Shown in pieces: positions 26,594 through 34,972 of a stretch of DNA of 64,000 nucleotides. Source of the DNA: JAEXNA01 sp037189585 (GTDB taxonomy: Bacteria; Vulcanimicrobiota; Xenobia; Xenobiales; JADMJV01); the NCBI GenBank assembly GCA_037189585.1, contig JBBCJA010000016.1, positions 58,276-122,275 of the forward strand, given 5' to 3'. Within the stretch, counting starts at the first letter, position 1. Every line of letters starts with the position of its first letter. Made by a program: the position numbers and the translations under genes. The notes beneath the pieces are model-generated. The model ran no database searches, was not told the origin of the DNA, and saw only the letters and a list, made by a program, of their open reading frames with translations.

Positions 26594-26615
26594 GAAATTA
26601 AGTCCATGTTTACAT

Positions 26616-28463
26616 TTATTTTGCATTCCCAGCGGTTTGTTCCAGTTGTTGAAACTGAGCCATCAGGGTTCCTCGTATCCCGCGGTAGTCGAAGCCGGCG
26701 GTCTCGAGTCCGTCGGCCACCTGGTGGCAACTTCTTGTCAAAGAAGAGATCAGAGACTCTGTTCCGCTGACTCCGTCTCTCGTCGCGCTTTGAGCCAGGC
26801 TTTCTAATCTGGCCGCCAGGTCTCGCCACTCCGCGCTGACGGCCGCTCTGCTTTCGGCTGAGTTCAGCCCCACTGTTCGCTGGTCGAGGAGCGAGATGAC
26901 GTTAGAGTTGGCCGGGGCTTCCGTGGTCAGAGTGACGGTCGAAACGCGCTCCGAGGCGGCGACATCGACCATTCGCCGGCATTCGGGGCACTTGCCCGCG
27001 TCGAGGACGACCTGTTCGCTACAGAAGGGGCAGGTCACCTCGCCGGCATGGTCGGTCGGGCTGGCTTCTTCCGGAGTCACGAAAGCGGCCAGAACGCCGA
27101 ACGGCTCGGCGAGACTTTCATAAGCCTCGTGCAGAATCAGTTGGTTTCCGCTTTGCAAATACTCCCACAGTAGTTCGTAAACTTGCCCTTGCTGGCCCAG
27201 GGCTTCCCAGGAGCGTTCCAGAGCCTCTTGTTGAGCGGTGTCGCCGTCAAATTCTTGAGCGTTTTGCTCGAAGGTCTCCATGAAGCTGGCTTGAGACCTT
27301 ACCGCGACGTCCAACAGTGCGTGAAGTTGAGAGTCCGGAGTGGTCTGGTTGAAAATTCCGACCATTGTCCCGACCAGGTTGGCGTAAAGAGGCATGACTT
27401 CCAAGGGGCGCTGCCGTTCGACGAACTCGCTGATCTCTTGAAATTGGGATTCGAGGTCTCGCCTGGCCGCCTCGAGGCTGGCCAGCGGGTGGGCTCTCGG
27501 CGGTCGTGCCGGCTCTCCTTCCGGCACATTCTGGTGCGCCATGAGGGCCTCCAGGTTGTCCACCAGTCGCCCCTGCAGGTCGGCCGCCGCGGCCATCTTG
27601 GTCTCCAGCATCGATATCGGCATGAGGGTCTGTTGGGCCAGGCGAAAAGCGCGTTTGATGCTCTCTTGATAGAACTGCAGTAGCTCGGCTGCGAGGCTTG
27701 TGCCGTCCCAGCTATTTTGGTCGGCTCCTCTCCAGACTCTCTCCAGTCTGAGATCGGGAGAAAACTCGACTCGCTCGGATTCCGTCAGGAATCGAGTCTC
27801 TTCAGCGGGCGCTAGACTTTTGAGCGCCTTGAGGATGATGTCCAGGCCTTCCTTTAGGCCTTGCTCGTCTTCCTCGGAAAGGTAGAGGTGGATTCCACCC
27901 GCGCCCACGCGGATCGCTTCCAAGGCGGCGAGGACCGAGCCGGTCAGGGGTTGTTGATCAGGGAACAGGCGGGCGTAGGTTTTCCAGTCGGCGGCTTTGC
28001 GTTCCACCCAGTCTAGTAAAACGGGAAGGCGTCCTCGGATCGGTTCACGATCGATGCGACCCTCGAAATGGGCCGTGGCTAGAAGCATCAGTTCATTGAC
28101 GATCCGCACGTCGGTGAAGGTTGGCAGGAGCTCTCGCAGGCTGCCCGCCTCCATCATCGCGTTAAGAAACTCTTCCTGGCGTGCTTCGTAGGCGGAGAGA
28201 AGGTCGTCCGTCGGAGGCTGAGCCACCAGGGATTCTAGATTCTCTAAGGTTTTGGCGACCTGTTCCGCGGCGGGGGGGCCTTCCTTGAAGGCGCTCAGTA
28301 AAGGGAGATCCCAGGCTAATCTTGCTTTGAGCTCCAAGATGGCCTGGCCGACTTGCTCCTGGGCGGCTTCGAAGTCGTCATTGAGCTCCCAGCCCTGGGT
28401 GTCGCGGTAAAGGAGGTTGGAGAATCGGATGAATGATGGAAGGAATTCTTCGCGAGGAAACAT
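26616..28463 (-). CDS. unknown 615-residue helical protein with zinc ribbon
   Basis: Not recognised as a known family. The first 470 residues or so look almost entirely alpha-helical, with no signal peptide or membrane segment. At about residues 474-495 there is a zinc-ribbon: CPFCSEQVVLDAGKCPEC, two CxxC pairs. The last 120 residues are again helical. GGGAGG precedes the ATG by about ten bases. It is followed by the promoter of the Gly-rich gene, so the two are probably separate units. The protein is probably cytoplasmic; no partner is suggested beyond its place next to the export locus. Confidence 0.65.
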   Translation of the reverse strand: MFPREEFLPSFIRFSNLLYRDTQGWELNDDFEAAQEQVGQAILELKARLAWDLPLLSAFKEGPPAAEQVAKTLENLESLVAQPPTDDLLSAYEARQEEFLNAMMEAGSLRELLPTFTDVRIVNELMLLATAHFEGRIDREPIRGRLPVLLDWVERKAADWKTYARLFPDQQPLTGSVLAALEAIRVGAGGIHLYLSEEDEQGLKEGLDIILKALKSLAPAEETRFLTESERVEFSPDLRLERVWRGADQNSWDGTSLAAELLQFYQESIKRAFRLAQQTLMPISMLETKMAAAADLQGRLVDNLEALMAHQNVPEGEPARPPRAHPLASLEAARRDLESQFQEISEFVERQRPLEVMPLYANLVGTMVGIFNQTTPDSQLHALLDVAVRSQASFMETFEQNAQEFDGDTAQQEALERSWEALGQQGQVYELLWEYLQSGNQLILHEAYESLAEPFGVLAAFVTPEEASPTDHAGEVTCPFCSEQVVLDAGKCPECRRMVDVAASERVSTVTLTTEAPANSNVISLLDQRTVGLNSAESRAAVSAEWRDLAARLESLAQSATRDGVSGTESLISSLTRSCHQVADGLETAGFDYRGIRGTLMAQFQQLEQTAGNAK

Positions 28464-28520
28464 CGCGGAAGTTTCCTCCCGCGTTGTCGCCTTCCTCTCG
28501 TCTAATCCTAGCGGAGTACG

Positions 28521-28946
28521 TTAAGCAGGGTAAACCGTAAATCCCTCGAGTTGAGCGGCGTTGCGCAAGCGGGTATCGAGACAGATGAAATCGGAGTTGT
28601 TAACCGCACTACCAGCCCAAACTATTGCCGCGGCTAACTGAAGGGCATCGGCCGCACGAAGTGGATGAACCGCGAGTAGACGATGTCCCTGGGCTTTCAC
28701 GGCTGGTGAAGGTTGTATTTCTACCGCGGTGGAGAGCAGGGCGTCTATTTCGTTTCGGCAACGTTGTCCCGCGAGAGCATCCAGCAAACCCTCCCTCAGG
28801 CGTCTGTGTAGGGCCGAGTGGCACTCGACCGAAGTTGCCCACCAGACGGTCATCTGGTCGTCGCTTTGAATAAGGAGATTCATCTGGGCGCTGGCGGCTT
28901 CTCTTGTGACGAGGGGAAGAATCGCCGAACTATCCCAGAACCTCAA
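28521..28946 (-). CDS. PIN-domain toxin, VapC type
   Basis: 141-residue ribonuclease-type toxin. Acidic residues of the PIN active site are in place: Asp in MRFWDSSAIL near the start, Glu in VECHSALHRR, and Asp in RAADALQLAAA followed by a final DFICLDTRL. The start is TTG 28946, overlapping the antitoxin stop by four bases (TTGA), so toxin translation depends on the antitoxin. Cleaved RNA unknown. Confidence 0.85.
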   Translation of the reverse strand: MRFWDSSAILPLVTREAASAQMNLLIQSDDQMTVWWATSVECHSALHRRLREGLLDALAGQRCRNEIDALLSTAVEIQPSPAVKAQGHRLLAVHPLRAADALQLAAAIVWAGSAVNNSDFICLDTRLRNAAQLEGFTVYPA

Positions 28947-29233
28947 CGACCTTCCTCGCGTTCCTCGAGTAGAGCATCGACCAGGGACGCTTTTGTATCA
29001 ACCAATGTCCAGTTAGCCAGCAGCTCCCTTGGAGACTTGCCGTTGCCTGGTCGCGCTAATCCTTGAGCGATCAACCGCTGGAGATGAACGTCGTCAGGAG
29101 TGGACACTAAGGGGCTCACGCGGGCTATAGGCTTCCCGCGATCGGTAACGATGATCTCCTCACCTGATTTGACGTATTCCAAGTAGGCACTGAGTTGGGC
29201 CTTGAGCTTGCTGACGGAGGTGACTTTCTGCAT
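28943..29233 (-). CDS. Phd/YefM-type antitoxin
   Basis: 96 residues. The first 50 match the Phd/YefM DNA-binding fold (VTSVSKLKAQLSAYLEYVKSGEEIIVTDRGKPIARV). The C-terminal half, with a region ending in LLEEREEGR, should bind and block the PIN toxin encoded directly after it. The ATG at 29233 has no ribosome site, and a promoter-like -10 ends seven bases upstream, so the message may be leaderless. A palindrome overlapping the -10 fits autoregulation by the toxin-antitoxin complex. Confidence 0.85.
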   Translation of the reverse strand: MQKVTSVSKLKAQLSAYLEYVKSGEEIIVTDRGKPIARVSPLVSTPDDVHLQRLIAQGLARPGNGKSPRELLANWTLVDTKASLVDALLEEREEGR

Positions 29234-29235
29234 AA

Positions 29236-29268
29236 GACTATTTTAGTCACTTTGCATCGCTAGAGCAA
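29236..29268 (-). promoter_or_regulatory. promoter and palindromic operator of the toxin-antitoxin pair
   Basis: On the minus strand a weak -35 (TTGCTC) is followed after 17 bases by a good -10 (TAAAAT, five of six). The palindrome GACTA-AAA-TAGTC (29236-29248) covers the -10, the normal place for an autoregulatory operator. The ATG lies seven bases downstream of the -10. Confidence 0.45.
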
Positions 29269-29304
29269 TGCCCTAGCGGAGGCCGTTCTCCGCCTCAATG
29301 ACTG

Positions 29305-29502
29305 TCAGAGGGTGTCAGGGTCGACACCAAGTTCGCGCAGGCGCTTAGCCAATTGTTCGGCTCGCTGACGTTCTTGCTGAAGGAGCTGCTCGACCCGCTG
29401 GCGCTCTTCTTCGGCCCGCTGGCGTTCTTCCTCGGCCCGCTGGCGCTCTTCCTCACGTGCCCAGCGTTCGAAGGTAGTCATGTAGGGTGTCTCTTGCTTC
29501 AT
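29305..29502 (-). CDS. short coiled-coil ORF, probably remnant of an Uma2-type nuclease gene
   Basis: 65 codons with GGAG eight bases before the ATG. The product is nearly all heptads (EEERQRAEEERQRAEEERQR) ending LRELGVDPDTL. That ending is typical of the C-terminus of Uma2-family (DUF820) restriction-endonuclease-like proteins, but the catalytic part is absent. It is either a decayed tail of such a gene or a true small coiled-coil protein. No promoter identified. Confidence 0.4.
   Translation of the reverse strand: MKQETPYMTTFERWAREEERQRAEEERQRAEEERQRVEQLLQQERQRAEQLAKRLRELGVDPDTL
29388..29455. repeat. 21-bp tandem repeat
   Basis: About three units of a 21-base repeat (CCGCTGGCGCTCTTCTTCGG with variants) encode the seven-residue heptad of the coiled-coil ORF. 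The units keep frame. Confidence 0.7.
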
Positions 29503-29554
29503 CTCTTGGCTCTCCTCATCGTGCTCGAGCTCTGCTTCAATGACCGTCAGGTAT

Positions 29555-30535
29555 TTAAGGGGACTTGACCGCCAGAACCGCCCGCTGGTACCAGTTCCAG
29601 AACTGCTCGATCCCCTCGCGGACGCTGACCTTGGGATTGTAGTCCAGCAGCCTTCGAGCCTTTTCGATGTCAGCGAAGGAGCGATCGATGTCGGCGTCCA
29701 TCTTAGGCGCGGAGGTCATGGTGGCTTTGCGACCACTCAAGCCTTCGATGATGGAGACGAACTCCGATAGCTTGATCATTTCTCCTCGACCTAGATTGAT
29801 GATCTCATAACCCAAGGGACGCTCGGCGGCGTTGCAGACCCCTTCGGTGATATCGTCGATATAGGTCCAGTCACGCCACATCTCGCCGCCATTGAAAAGC
29901 TGCAGAGGGGTGTCGAAGAAGATATTGTCCAGAACTTTATAGGCCATCATGTCAGGCCTCCCACGTGGCCCGTAAACGGTGAAGAAGCGGACTACCGTGG
30001 CGTTGACCCCAAAGAGGTGATGATAGGTGAAGGCCATCATCTCGGCGGCGCGTTTGCTGGCTGAATACGGTGCCAGAGGGCGGTCGCAAGAGTCCGTTTC
30101 GACAAATGGTATAACTTCGGTGGCTCCGTAGGCCGAGGAGGTGGAGGCCAGGACGAAGTTGCCAACCTTGTGTCTGTCACAGGCTAAAAGCAGATTGAGA
30201 GTCCCGGTGAGATTCACGTCGACGTAAAGATGCGGGTTCTCGATAGAGACGCGCACGCCCGCCATGGCGGCGAGGTTGACGACGGCATTGAACTTCTCTT
30301 GGCCGACCAACTGGTCCATGGCTTCTTTATCACGAATGTCCGCTTCGATGAATCGAAACTTCTCCGCGCCCGGACTTTGCCGAATTTCTTCGACATTGGC
30401 CCTTTTGCGGTCGGGTGAGTAGTAGTCGTTGAGGTTATCTAAGCCGACCACGCTGTGGCCACGGGCCAAAAGTTTCTGGCTGGTGTGACTACCGATGAAG
30501 CCGGCGGATCCGGTGACGAGAATATGGAGTGACAT
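29555..30535 (-). CDS. NAD-dependent epimerase, UDP-glucuronate 4-epimerase-like
   Basis: 326-residue short-chain dehydrogenase/reductase interconverting nucleotide sugars, most like UDP-GlcA 4-epimerase (CapI type) making UDP-galacturonate. NAD motif GSAGFIGSH (residues 9-17), a NLAAMAGVRVSIENP block, catalytic S-T in STSSAYG and the Y-x-x-x-K pair in YSASKRAAE, plus the sugar-binding VYGPRGRPDM. It is the last gene of a four-gene sugar-modification group, ten bases after the phosphatase. Its substrate could come from one of the two UDP-sugar dehydrogenases. Confidence 0.88.
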   Translation of the reverse strand: MSLHILVTGSAGFIGSHTSQKLLARGHSVVGLDNLNDYYSPDRKRANVEEIRQSPGAEKFRFIEADIRDKEAMDQLVGQEKFNAVVNLAAMAGVRVSIENPHLYVDVNLTGTLNLLLACDRHKVGNFVLASTSSAYGATEVIPFVETDSCDRPLAPYSASKRAAEMMAFTYHHLFGVNATVVRFFTVYGPRGRPDMMAYKVLDNIFFDTPLQLFNGGEMWRDWTYIDDITEGVCNAAERPLGYEIINLGRGEMIKLSEFVSIIEGLSGRKATMTSAPKMDADIDRSFADIEKARRLLDYNPKVSVREGIEQFWNWYQRAVLAVKSP

Positions 30536-30545
30536 TTTGTGAGGT

Positions 30546-30983
30546 TTACCTTTGATACTTTCGGACGAATTCTTGCTGTGGCATGTTCATGATTACGCCG
30601 ACCAGCGGAGATTCGCTATTGGAGAGTCGCACCGCCTCTTCGGGGGCCATGCCGTTAGCGATACGATAGCATGCCACGAAGGTGCCGGTTCGCCCAACCC
30701 CAGCGGCGCAATGCACCAGGGCGGGGCAGTTGAGATCGTTCTGAAGAAAGTCGAGAAACTGGCTCATCTGCTCTTGACTGGGAAGGTCCCAGTCCACCAC
30801 GGGTAGGTGCAGGTAGTTCAGGCCGCACTGGCGTGCGAAGAACTCGCTTTCGACCGCCTCTTCCCTTAGATTGATGACGGCTTTGAGGCCTTGTTCTTTT
30901 AGCCGAAGCAGGTCCTCGAAGTCGGGCTGTGGCGACCTGAGTAGCCGCGCCGAGACTTGTAGGACCGGTAAGAATCGTGCCAT
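30546..30983 (-). CDS. dual-specificity protein phosphatase-like
   Basis: 145 residues with the cysteine-phosphatase signature VHCAAGVGRTGT (C-x5-R), preceded by VVDWDLPS, where the aspartate would be the general acid. The N-terminal VSARLLRSPQPDFEDLLRLKEQGLKAVINLREE is typical of small bacterial members. It could remove phosphate from the BY-kinase tyrosine cluster, since kinase and phosphatase pairs control polysaccharide assembly, but the kinase is 20 kb away and this is inference. It lies between the Gfo/Idh and epimerase genes. Confidence 0.85.
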   Translation of the reverse strand: MARFLPVLQVSARLLRSPQPDFEDLLRLKEQGLKAVINLREEAVESEFFARQCGLNYLHLPVVDWDLPSQEQMSQFLDFLQNDLNCPALVHCAAGVGRTGTFVACYRIANGMAPEEAVRLSNSESPLVGVIMNMPQQEFVRKYQR

Positions 30984-31018
30984 CGCCGGTGGTTGGCGTC
31001 AAATCCTCGGGAACCCTC

Positions 31019-31999
31019 CTATTTGAGAGCGGCGGGGAGGAGCTCCACGACTTGTCCGTGGCCCTCCAAAGATTTTTGAGCGGCTTCCAAGACGCTGAGC
31101 ACTTCAATCCCGTTGATAGCGTCTGTTAAGGGAGCGCGGCGTGTCTTGACGGCCTCTAAGAAGGCTTGGCACTCTAGTCGTAGCGGCTCGCCTTTGGGGA
31201 AAGAGACTTCTTCTCCCTCGCCCTTGATCGGAATGGGTTCACCCTTATGCCATTCCACCCGCTGGTCATAGAGAGCCAGTCGATTCTTCACTCCATTGAA
31301 AACCGCCATCTTCTCGGTTCCCACGACGACCAAGCGCTGCTCCTTAAAAGGATGGAGCCAAGAGACATGGATGTGGCCGCGGATGCCCCCGGGATAGCTG
31401 AGATTGGTGACGGTGACATCGGCCACGTTGGGTTGGACGTAATAGCCTCCGAAGGCCGCGACGGATTCCGGCATGGCTCCGACGAGGCGATTCATCAACG
31501 CGACATCGTGTGGAGCGAAGCTCCACAGAATATTTTCTTCTCGACGGACTTTGCCCAGGCTGAGGCGGTTGGAATAGAGATAACAGACCTTCCCGAGGAT
31601 TCCGGCGCGAACAAGCTCGACCAGTTTCACGCAGGCAGGATGATATTCTAGAATATGTCCGACCATCAGAATTCGGTCGCCAGCTTCGGCCATGAGCTTC
31701 AGGCCGTCGGTGAGATTGGTGGCCAGAGGCTTCTCCACCAGGACGTCCTTCCCGGCTTTGAGGGCTCGGCTGACCAGTTCATAGTGGGTCACAGCCGGCG
31801 TGGCAATGACCAACGCTGGTATGTCGCTAGCTAGAGCTTCCTCAAAATCAGCGACTAAAGGTACTTCGGGAGCCATCTCGCGAGCGACCTGCTGGTGCTT
31901 CGGTGATGGCTCGCAGATCAGTCCGAGGGCTCCAAGCTCTCGGAAGTTTCTTAGCAGATTTTTCCCCCAGTATCCGCATCCAACGAGGCAGACTTTCAT
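31019..31999 (-). CDS. Gfo/Idh/MocA oxidoreductase (WbpB/WlbA-like)
   Basis: 326-residue NAD(P)-dependent sugar oxidoreductase. Rossmann start VCLVGCGYWGKNLLRNF, then VIATPAVTHYELVSRALKAGKDVLVEKPLATN with the conserved EKP lysine, and a C-terminal alpha/beta domain with HDVALMNRL. The VGCGYWGKNL start resembles WbpB/WlbA, which oxidise the 3-position of UDP-GlcNAcA made by a WbpA-type enzyme; such a gene is present at 22465-23799. Substrate is inferred from that pairing. Confidence 0.85.
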   Translation of the reverse strand: MKVCLVGCGYWGKNLLRNFRELGALGLICEPSPKHQQVAREMAPEVPLVADFEEALASDIPALVIATPAVTHYELVSRALKAGKDVLVEKPLATNLTDGLKLMAEAGDRILMVGHILEYHPACVKLVELVRAGILGKVCYLYSNRLSLGKVRREENILWSFAPHDVALMNRLVGAMPESVAAFGGYYVQPNVADVTVTNLSYPGGIRGHIHVSWLHPFKEQRLVVVGTEKMAVFNGVKNRLALYDQRVEWHKGEPIPIKGEGEEVSFPKGEPLRLECQAFLEAVKTRRAPLTDAINGIEVLSVLEAAQKSLEGHGQVVELLPAALK

Positions 32000-32062
32000 C
32001 GCGCACGCTTCTCAACACGAAGATTCCTCCCTGTTCAATTTATTCGAAATCAGACGGAAATA

Positions 32063-32668
32063 CTACCGCGGCGCTTCGGCGACGTCGTTGAGCTCACTTT
32101 CAAACCGCGCGATATCTTGGCGCAAACTTGCCAGTTCGCGGTGGAGTTGTTGAACTTGTTGGGGAGTCCAGGGCTCCGGAATATCATCGGCGAGGTCGTC
32201 GAGCATGTCGTGGCGCTCTTCCAGCGCCTCATAGGCAGAAATCTGCCCTACCTCTTTGGCCTGGGCTTCGAGGACGTCAAGTTTAGAGTCCAGTTGACCC
32301 ATGGTCAGGCGGAAGTCGTTCTCGCTAACAGAAGGCCGAGGAGGAGCGATGAGATCCACGGAGGCAATATCGTCGATTCTATCGGAGGCCAGAGCGTCAA
32401 GATTTCGCTCTTTCATTTTATCTCGTGTCCGATCCTCAACCGCGCGCGGGGCGTCGGGTTCGAGCTGCTGCTCGACATAGACGGCGTTGGCGCTCTCATG
32501 TTCTCCTGTCGGATGTCCGTATTCGAATCTAGCATAGACTCCTAGGGCAATTAAAATCACGGGGATAATGAATAGTAGGGGAACATAACTTCCGCGATTC
32601 CAGGTGTAACCCGGAATCGGCTCTACCGGGGCGGTGGCGGGATGTGGAGAATTTTCAGGGGCGTTCAT
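32063..32668 (-). CDS. single-pass membrane protein with coiled coil
   Basis: 201 residues. A short cytoplasmic N-terminus is followed by one membrane segment (LLFIIPVILIALGVYARF, about residues 33-50). A coiled-coil/acidic part follows (about 120-200, GQLDSKLDVLEAQAKEVGQ), with a Pro-rich patch between. No family recognised. Upstream gene of the sugar-modification group, 63 bases before the Gfo/Idh gene. Only a structural or scaffolding role can be guessed. Confidence 0.6.
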   Translation of the reverse strand: MNAPENSPHPATAPVEPIPGYTWNRGSYVPLLFIIPVILIALGVYARFEYGHPTGEHESANAVYVEQQLEPDAPRAVEDRTRDKMKERNLDALASDRIDDIASVDLIAPPRPSVSENDFRLTMGQLDSKLDVLEAQAKEVGQISAYEALEERHDMLDDLADDIPEPWTPQQVQQLHRELASLRQDIARFESELNDVAEAPR

Positions 32669-32797
32669 GCTCAGATTCTGACATCTCTCGAGATTGGAGA
32701 GCGTCCCACATAAGGATCCCGGCGGGGCATCCTTTGGAAGATAGTGGGTCCTGTCTCGTCAAAGGTCGTTACCATTACCTCGTCAAATTTGTAACCG
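32669..32797. other. divergent intergenic region
   Basis: 129 bases between the membrane protein and the ATPase gene, which point away from each other. It must hold promoters for both; I see no clear consensus boxes or palindromes. The ATPase start at 32798 has no convincing ribosome site. Confidence 0.4.
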
Positions 32798-34063
32798 ATG
32801 TTTCTCAGGTGCATTAAGATTGAAAACTTTAAAGGATTTCAAGATGTCGAGCTTCGCTTTGATAGGCCAGACGCCAAGAATTCCATTCGGCAACGAACGA
32901 TCTTATTGGGTGAAAACGGTGTTGGAAAAAGCAGTCTGTTAAAAGCCATCGCATTGGTGACGGTGGGTACGGAAGCTCTTACAGACCTTCTAGAAAATTC
33001 CGAAGACTATATTCGGTACGGTCAGGAGTGGGCCAGAATTTCGGCGACTCTCGTTACCGCCAAAGGGGAGGAGCGGGAGTGTCGCCTGGAGTTCCATGTC
33101 GGTGACGAACGTTCAGACACGCTCGTACGGACAAAAAAAGCCTTGGAGCTTCTGGACGCCGCTATATCTCGCAGTTCGAGAAATTATTTTTTGGCTGCTT
33201 ACGGAGCATCACGCCGGCTGGCCCCAGCCACTGTCCGAACCGATCCATCGAGTCTTAGCTACAGAAGCCCACGGGCGAGAGCCGTAGCTACTCTCTTCGA
33301 CCCCAACGCCGCGCTTAATCCGCTTGAGGCCTGGGCTATGGACTTGGACTATCGCGACGAGGAAGAGGGCTTAGCGACGGTGCGTCGTGTCTTGAGTTCG
33401 TTTTTGCGAGGTGTCGAGTTCCACTCTATCGACAAGCAAAACCGGCGTCTCATGTTCAAGACACCTGATGGAATCGTTCCACTACGCTTGTTAAGCGAGG
33501 GTTTTCAAAACGTGGCCACTTGGATTGGCGATCTTTTGTATCAAGTTACCCGAACTTTTGAAGATTACCGCGCGCCACTGGAGGCCAGGGGGTTGCTTCT
33601 GATCGATGAAGTGGATCTGCATCTCCATCCAGGCTGGCAAAGAGAACTGCTCAGTTTCCTGAGTAAGCGCCTACCAAACTTTCAAATCGTCGCCACGACT
33701 CACTCTCCACTGACCGCGCAGCAAGCAGGGGAAGGCGAGCTTCATATGCTATTGCGCGAAGAAGGACAAGTGCGTCTTCGACCTTTCCAGGGAAATCCTA
33801 GCTCTTTGCTGGTCCATCAGCTTCTCACTACGGAAGCCTTTGGGATGGAGACGGAAGAATCTCTCGAAGTCCAGAAAGCCCGCCAGCGCGTGGTGGAACT
33901 TAGAGACAAGGAGCGCAACGAAGCCGAAGAGCTCGAACTCAAAGAGCTTCGCGGCTATCTTTCGGAGCATCCTCTCGCCAGTGCGGCCTCTCTAACGATG
34001 AGAAAGGAACATGGAGATTTGCTTCAGCAAATCAATAGTGAACTATTAGAGCGTCGTGGATGA
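32798..34063 (+). CDS. AAA ATPase of a Septu-like defence system (PtuA-like)
   Basis: 421-residue SMC/RecF-type ATPase. Starts IKIENFKGFQDVELRF, the usual ABC-like start. Walker A GENGVGKSS (residues 38-46), a signature-like RLLSEGFQNVATW, Walker B LLLIDEVDLHLHPGW and a following THSPL switch histidine. The long helical insertion typical of SMC is short. Its stop overlaps the start of an HNH nuclease gene by four bases. The pairing and order (ATPase then HNH) match Septu systems (PtuA/PtuB), which restrict phages through the nuclease. The phage sensed and the nuclease trigger are unknown. It converges on the giant-protein operon. Confidence 0.78.
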   Translation: MFLRCIKIENFKGFQDVELRFDRPDAKNSIRQRTILLGENGVGKSSLLKAIALVTVGTEALTDLLENSEDYIRYGQEWARISATLVTAKGEERECRLEFHVGDERSDTLVRTKKALELLDAAISRSSRNYFLAAYGASRRLAPATVRTDPSSLSYRSPRARAVATLFDPNAALNPLEAWAMDLDYRDEEEGLATVRRVLSSFLRGVEFHSIDKQNRRLMFKTPDGIVPLRLLSEGFQNVATWIGDLLYQVTRTFEDYRAPLEARGLLLIDEVDLHLHPGWQRELLSFLSKRLPNFQIVATTHSPLTAQQAGEGELHMLLREEGQVRLRPFQGNPSSLLVHQLLTTEAFGMETEESLEVQKARQRVVELRDKERNEAEELELKELRGYLSEHPLASAASLTMRKEHGDLLQQINSELLERRG

Positions 34064-34905
34064 TTTTTCTCCTTCGTGATCGCACTCCTGGCCTTGTCCA
34101 CTCCCACTTTGTCGGCGCGGGCCGTTCCGTCTTGGGGAAAAGGCTTTTGGAAGGTCAACGTAACTTCCTCAAGACTGGCCAGAAGCATAAATGGCTTGAC
34201 GCTCGATGGAAGGTAGCCAAGGAGCAACTTCTGAGAGAAACGGGCGGAAAGTGCGCTTACTGCGAGGCTAGCCACGATGTCGTCTCCTATGGAGACGTGG
34301 AACATTACCGCCCCAAGAGCGTTTACTGGTGGCTTGCTTACACTTACGACAACTACCTCGCGTCCTGCCAGCTTTGTAACCAGCAGTTCAAAAGCAATAA
34401 TTTCCCGGTTCAAGGGGCAATGATGGAAGGTCCACCCGTCAGTAGCGAGAGCACTGACGAGTGGATTACAAGCCAGCAGGGGCAGGTTGGTCTTGATCCG
34501 ATGAATATGGATGATGTCGCCAAACATGCCCTGAACCACGAAAAGGAACGACCACTTCTTTTGAACCCTTATTTCGACGATCCCGCGAGCTATCTATCTT
34601 GGAGTCCGGACGATGATAAGGCGGAAGTTCGCGCACGTGCCTTGACTCCTGCTCATCAACCGTTCCTGGAGGCGATGGAAGCCTATTATGGTATAAACCG
34701 ACCTCAGCTGAGCCGGGCTCGGTACAGCACTTTTGCCCTATACCGAACTTTCAGGTTTGTGCTTCAAGATCTTGGAATCAGCGAGGCAACTCGTACCAAA
34801 ACTTTAGAAGCAGTCGAGAGAATGGTGCAACCAGGTAGTACCTTTTCCGGTATGTTACGATACTTCGAAACGCGCCCGCATGAAGACCTGTCCTCGTGGC
34901 TTTAG
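34060..34905 (+). CDS. HNH endonuclease of a Septu-like defence system (PtuB-like)
   Basis: 281 residues. Zinc site and HNH core: CAYCEA (Cys65, Cys68), then GDVEHYRPKS with His82, and SCQLCNQQFKSNNFP with Cys103 and Cys106. This CxYC ... EHYRPKS ... CxxC pattern is typical of PtuB and of related HNH proteins in retron and ATPase systems. The effector part would nick or cut DNA or tRNA when freed by the ATPase. The ATG overlaps the ATPase stop by four bases (ATGA). The remainder (about 150-281) is helical and not recognised. Confidence 0.8.
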   Translation: MIFLLRDRTPGLVHSHFVGAGRSVLGKRLLEGQRNFLKTGQKHKWLDARWKVAKEQLLRETGGKCAYCEASHDVVSYGDVEHYRPKSVYWWLAYTYDNYLASCQLCNQQFKSNNFPVQGAMMEGPPVSSESTDEWITSQQGQVGLDPMNMDDVAKHALNHEKERPLLLNPYFDDPASYLSWSPDDDKAEVRARALTPAHQPFLEAMEAYYGINRPQLSRARYSTFALYRTFRFVLQDLGISEATRTKTLEAVERMVQPGSTFSGMLRYFETRPHEDLSSWL

Positions 34906-34972
34906 TTGTCACTTCATGAACCTTCCATCAAGAGTTAGGTCAGGTAAAAGAGACCTAGGAACCCGGAATGAT
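34906..34972. other. convergent intergenic region
   Basis: 67 bases between the end of the HNH gene and the end of the 1885-residue gene. A weak 6-bp stem (TAGGTC/GACCTA) without a T-run is the only structure; a convincing terminator was not found. Confidence 0.3.
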
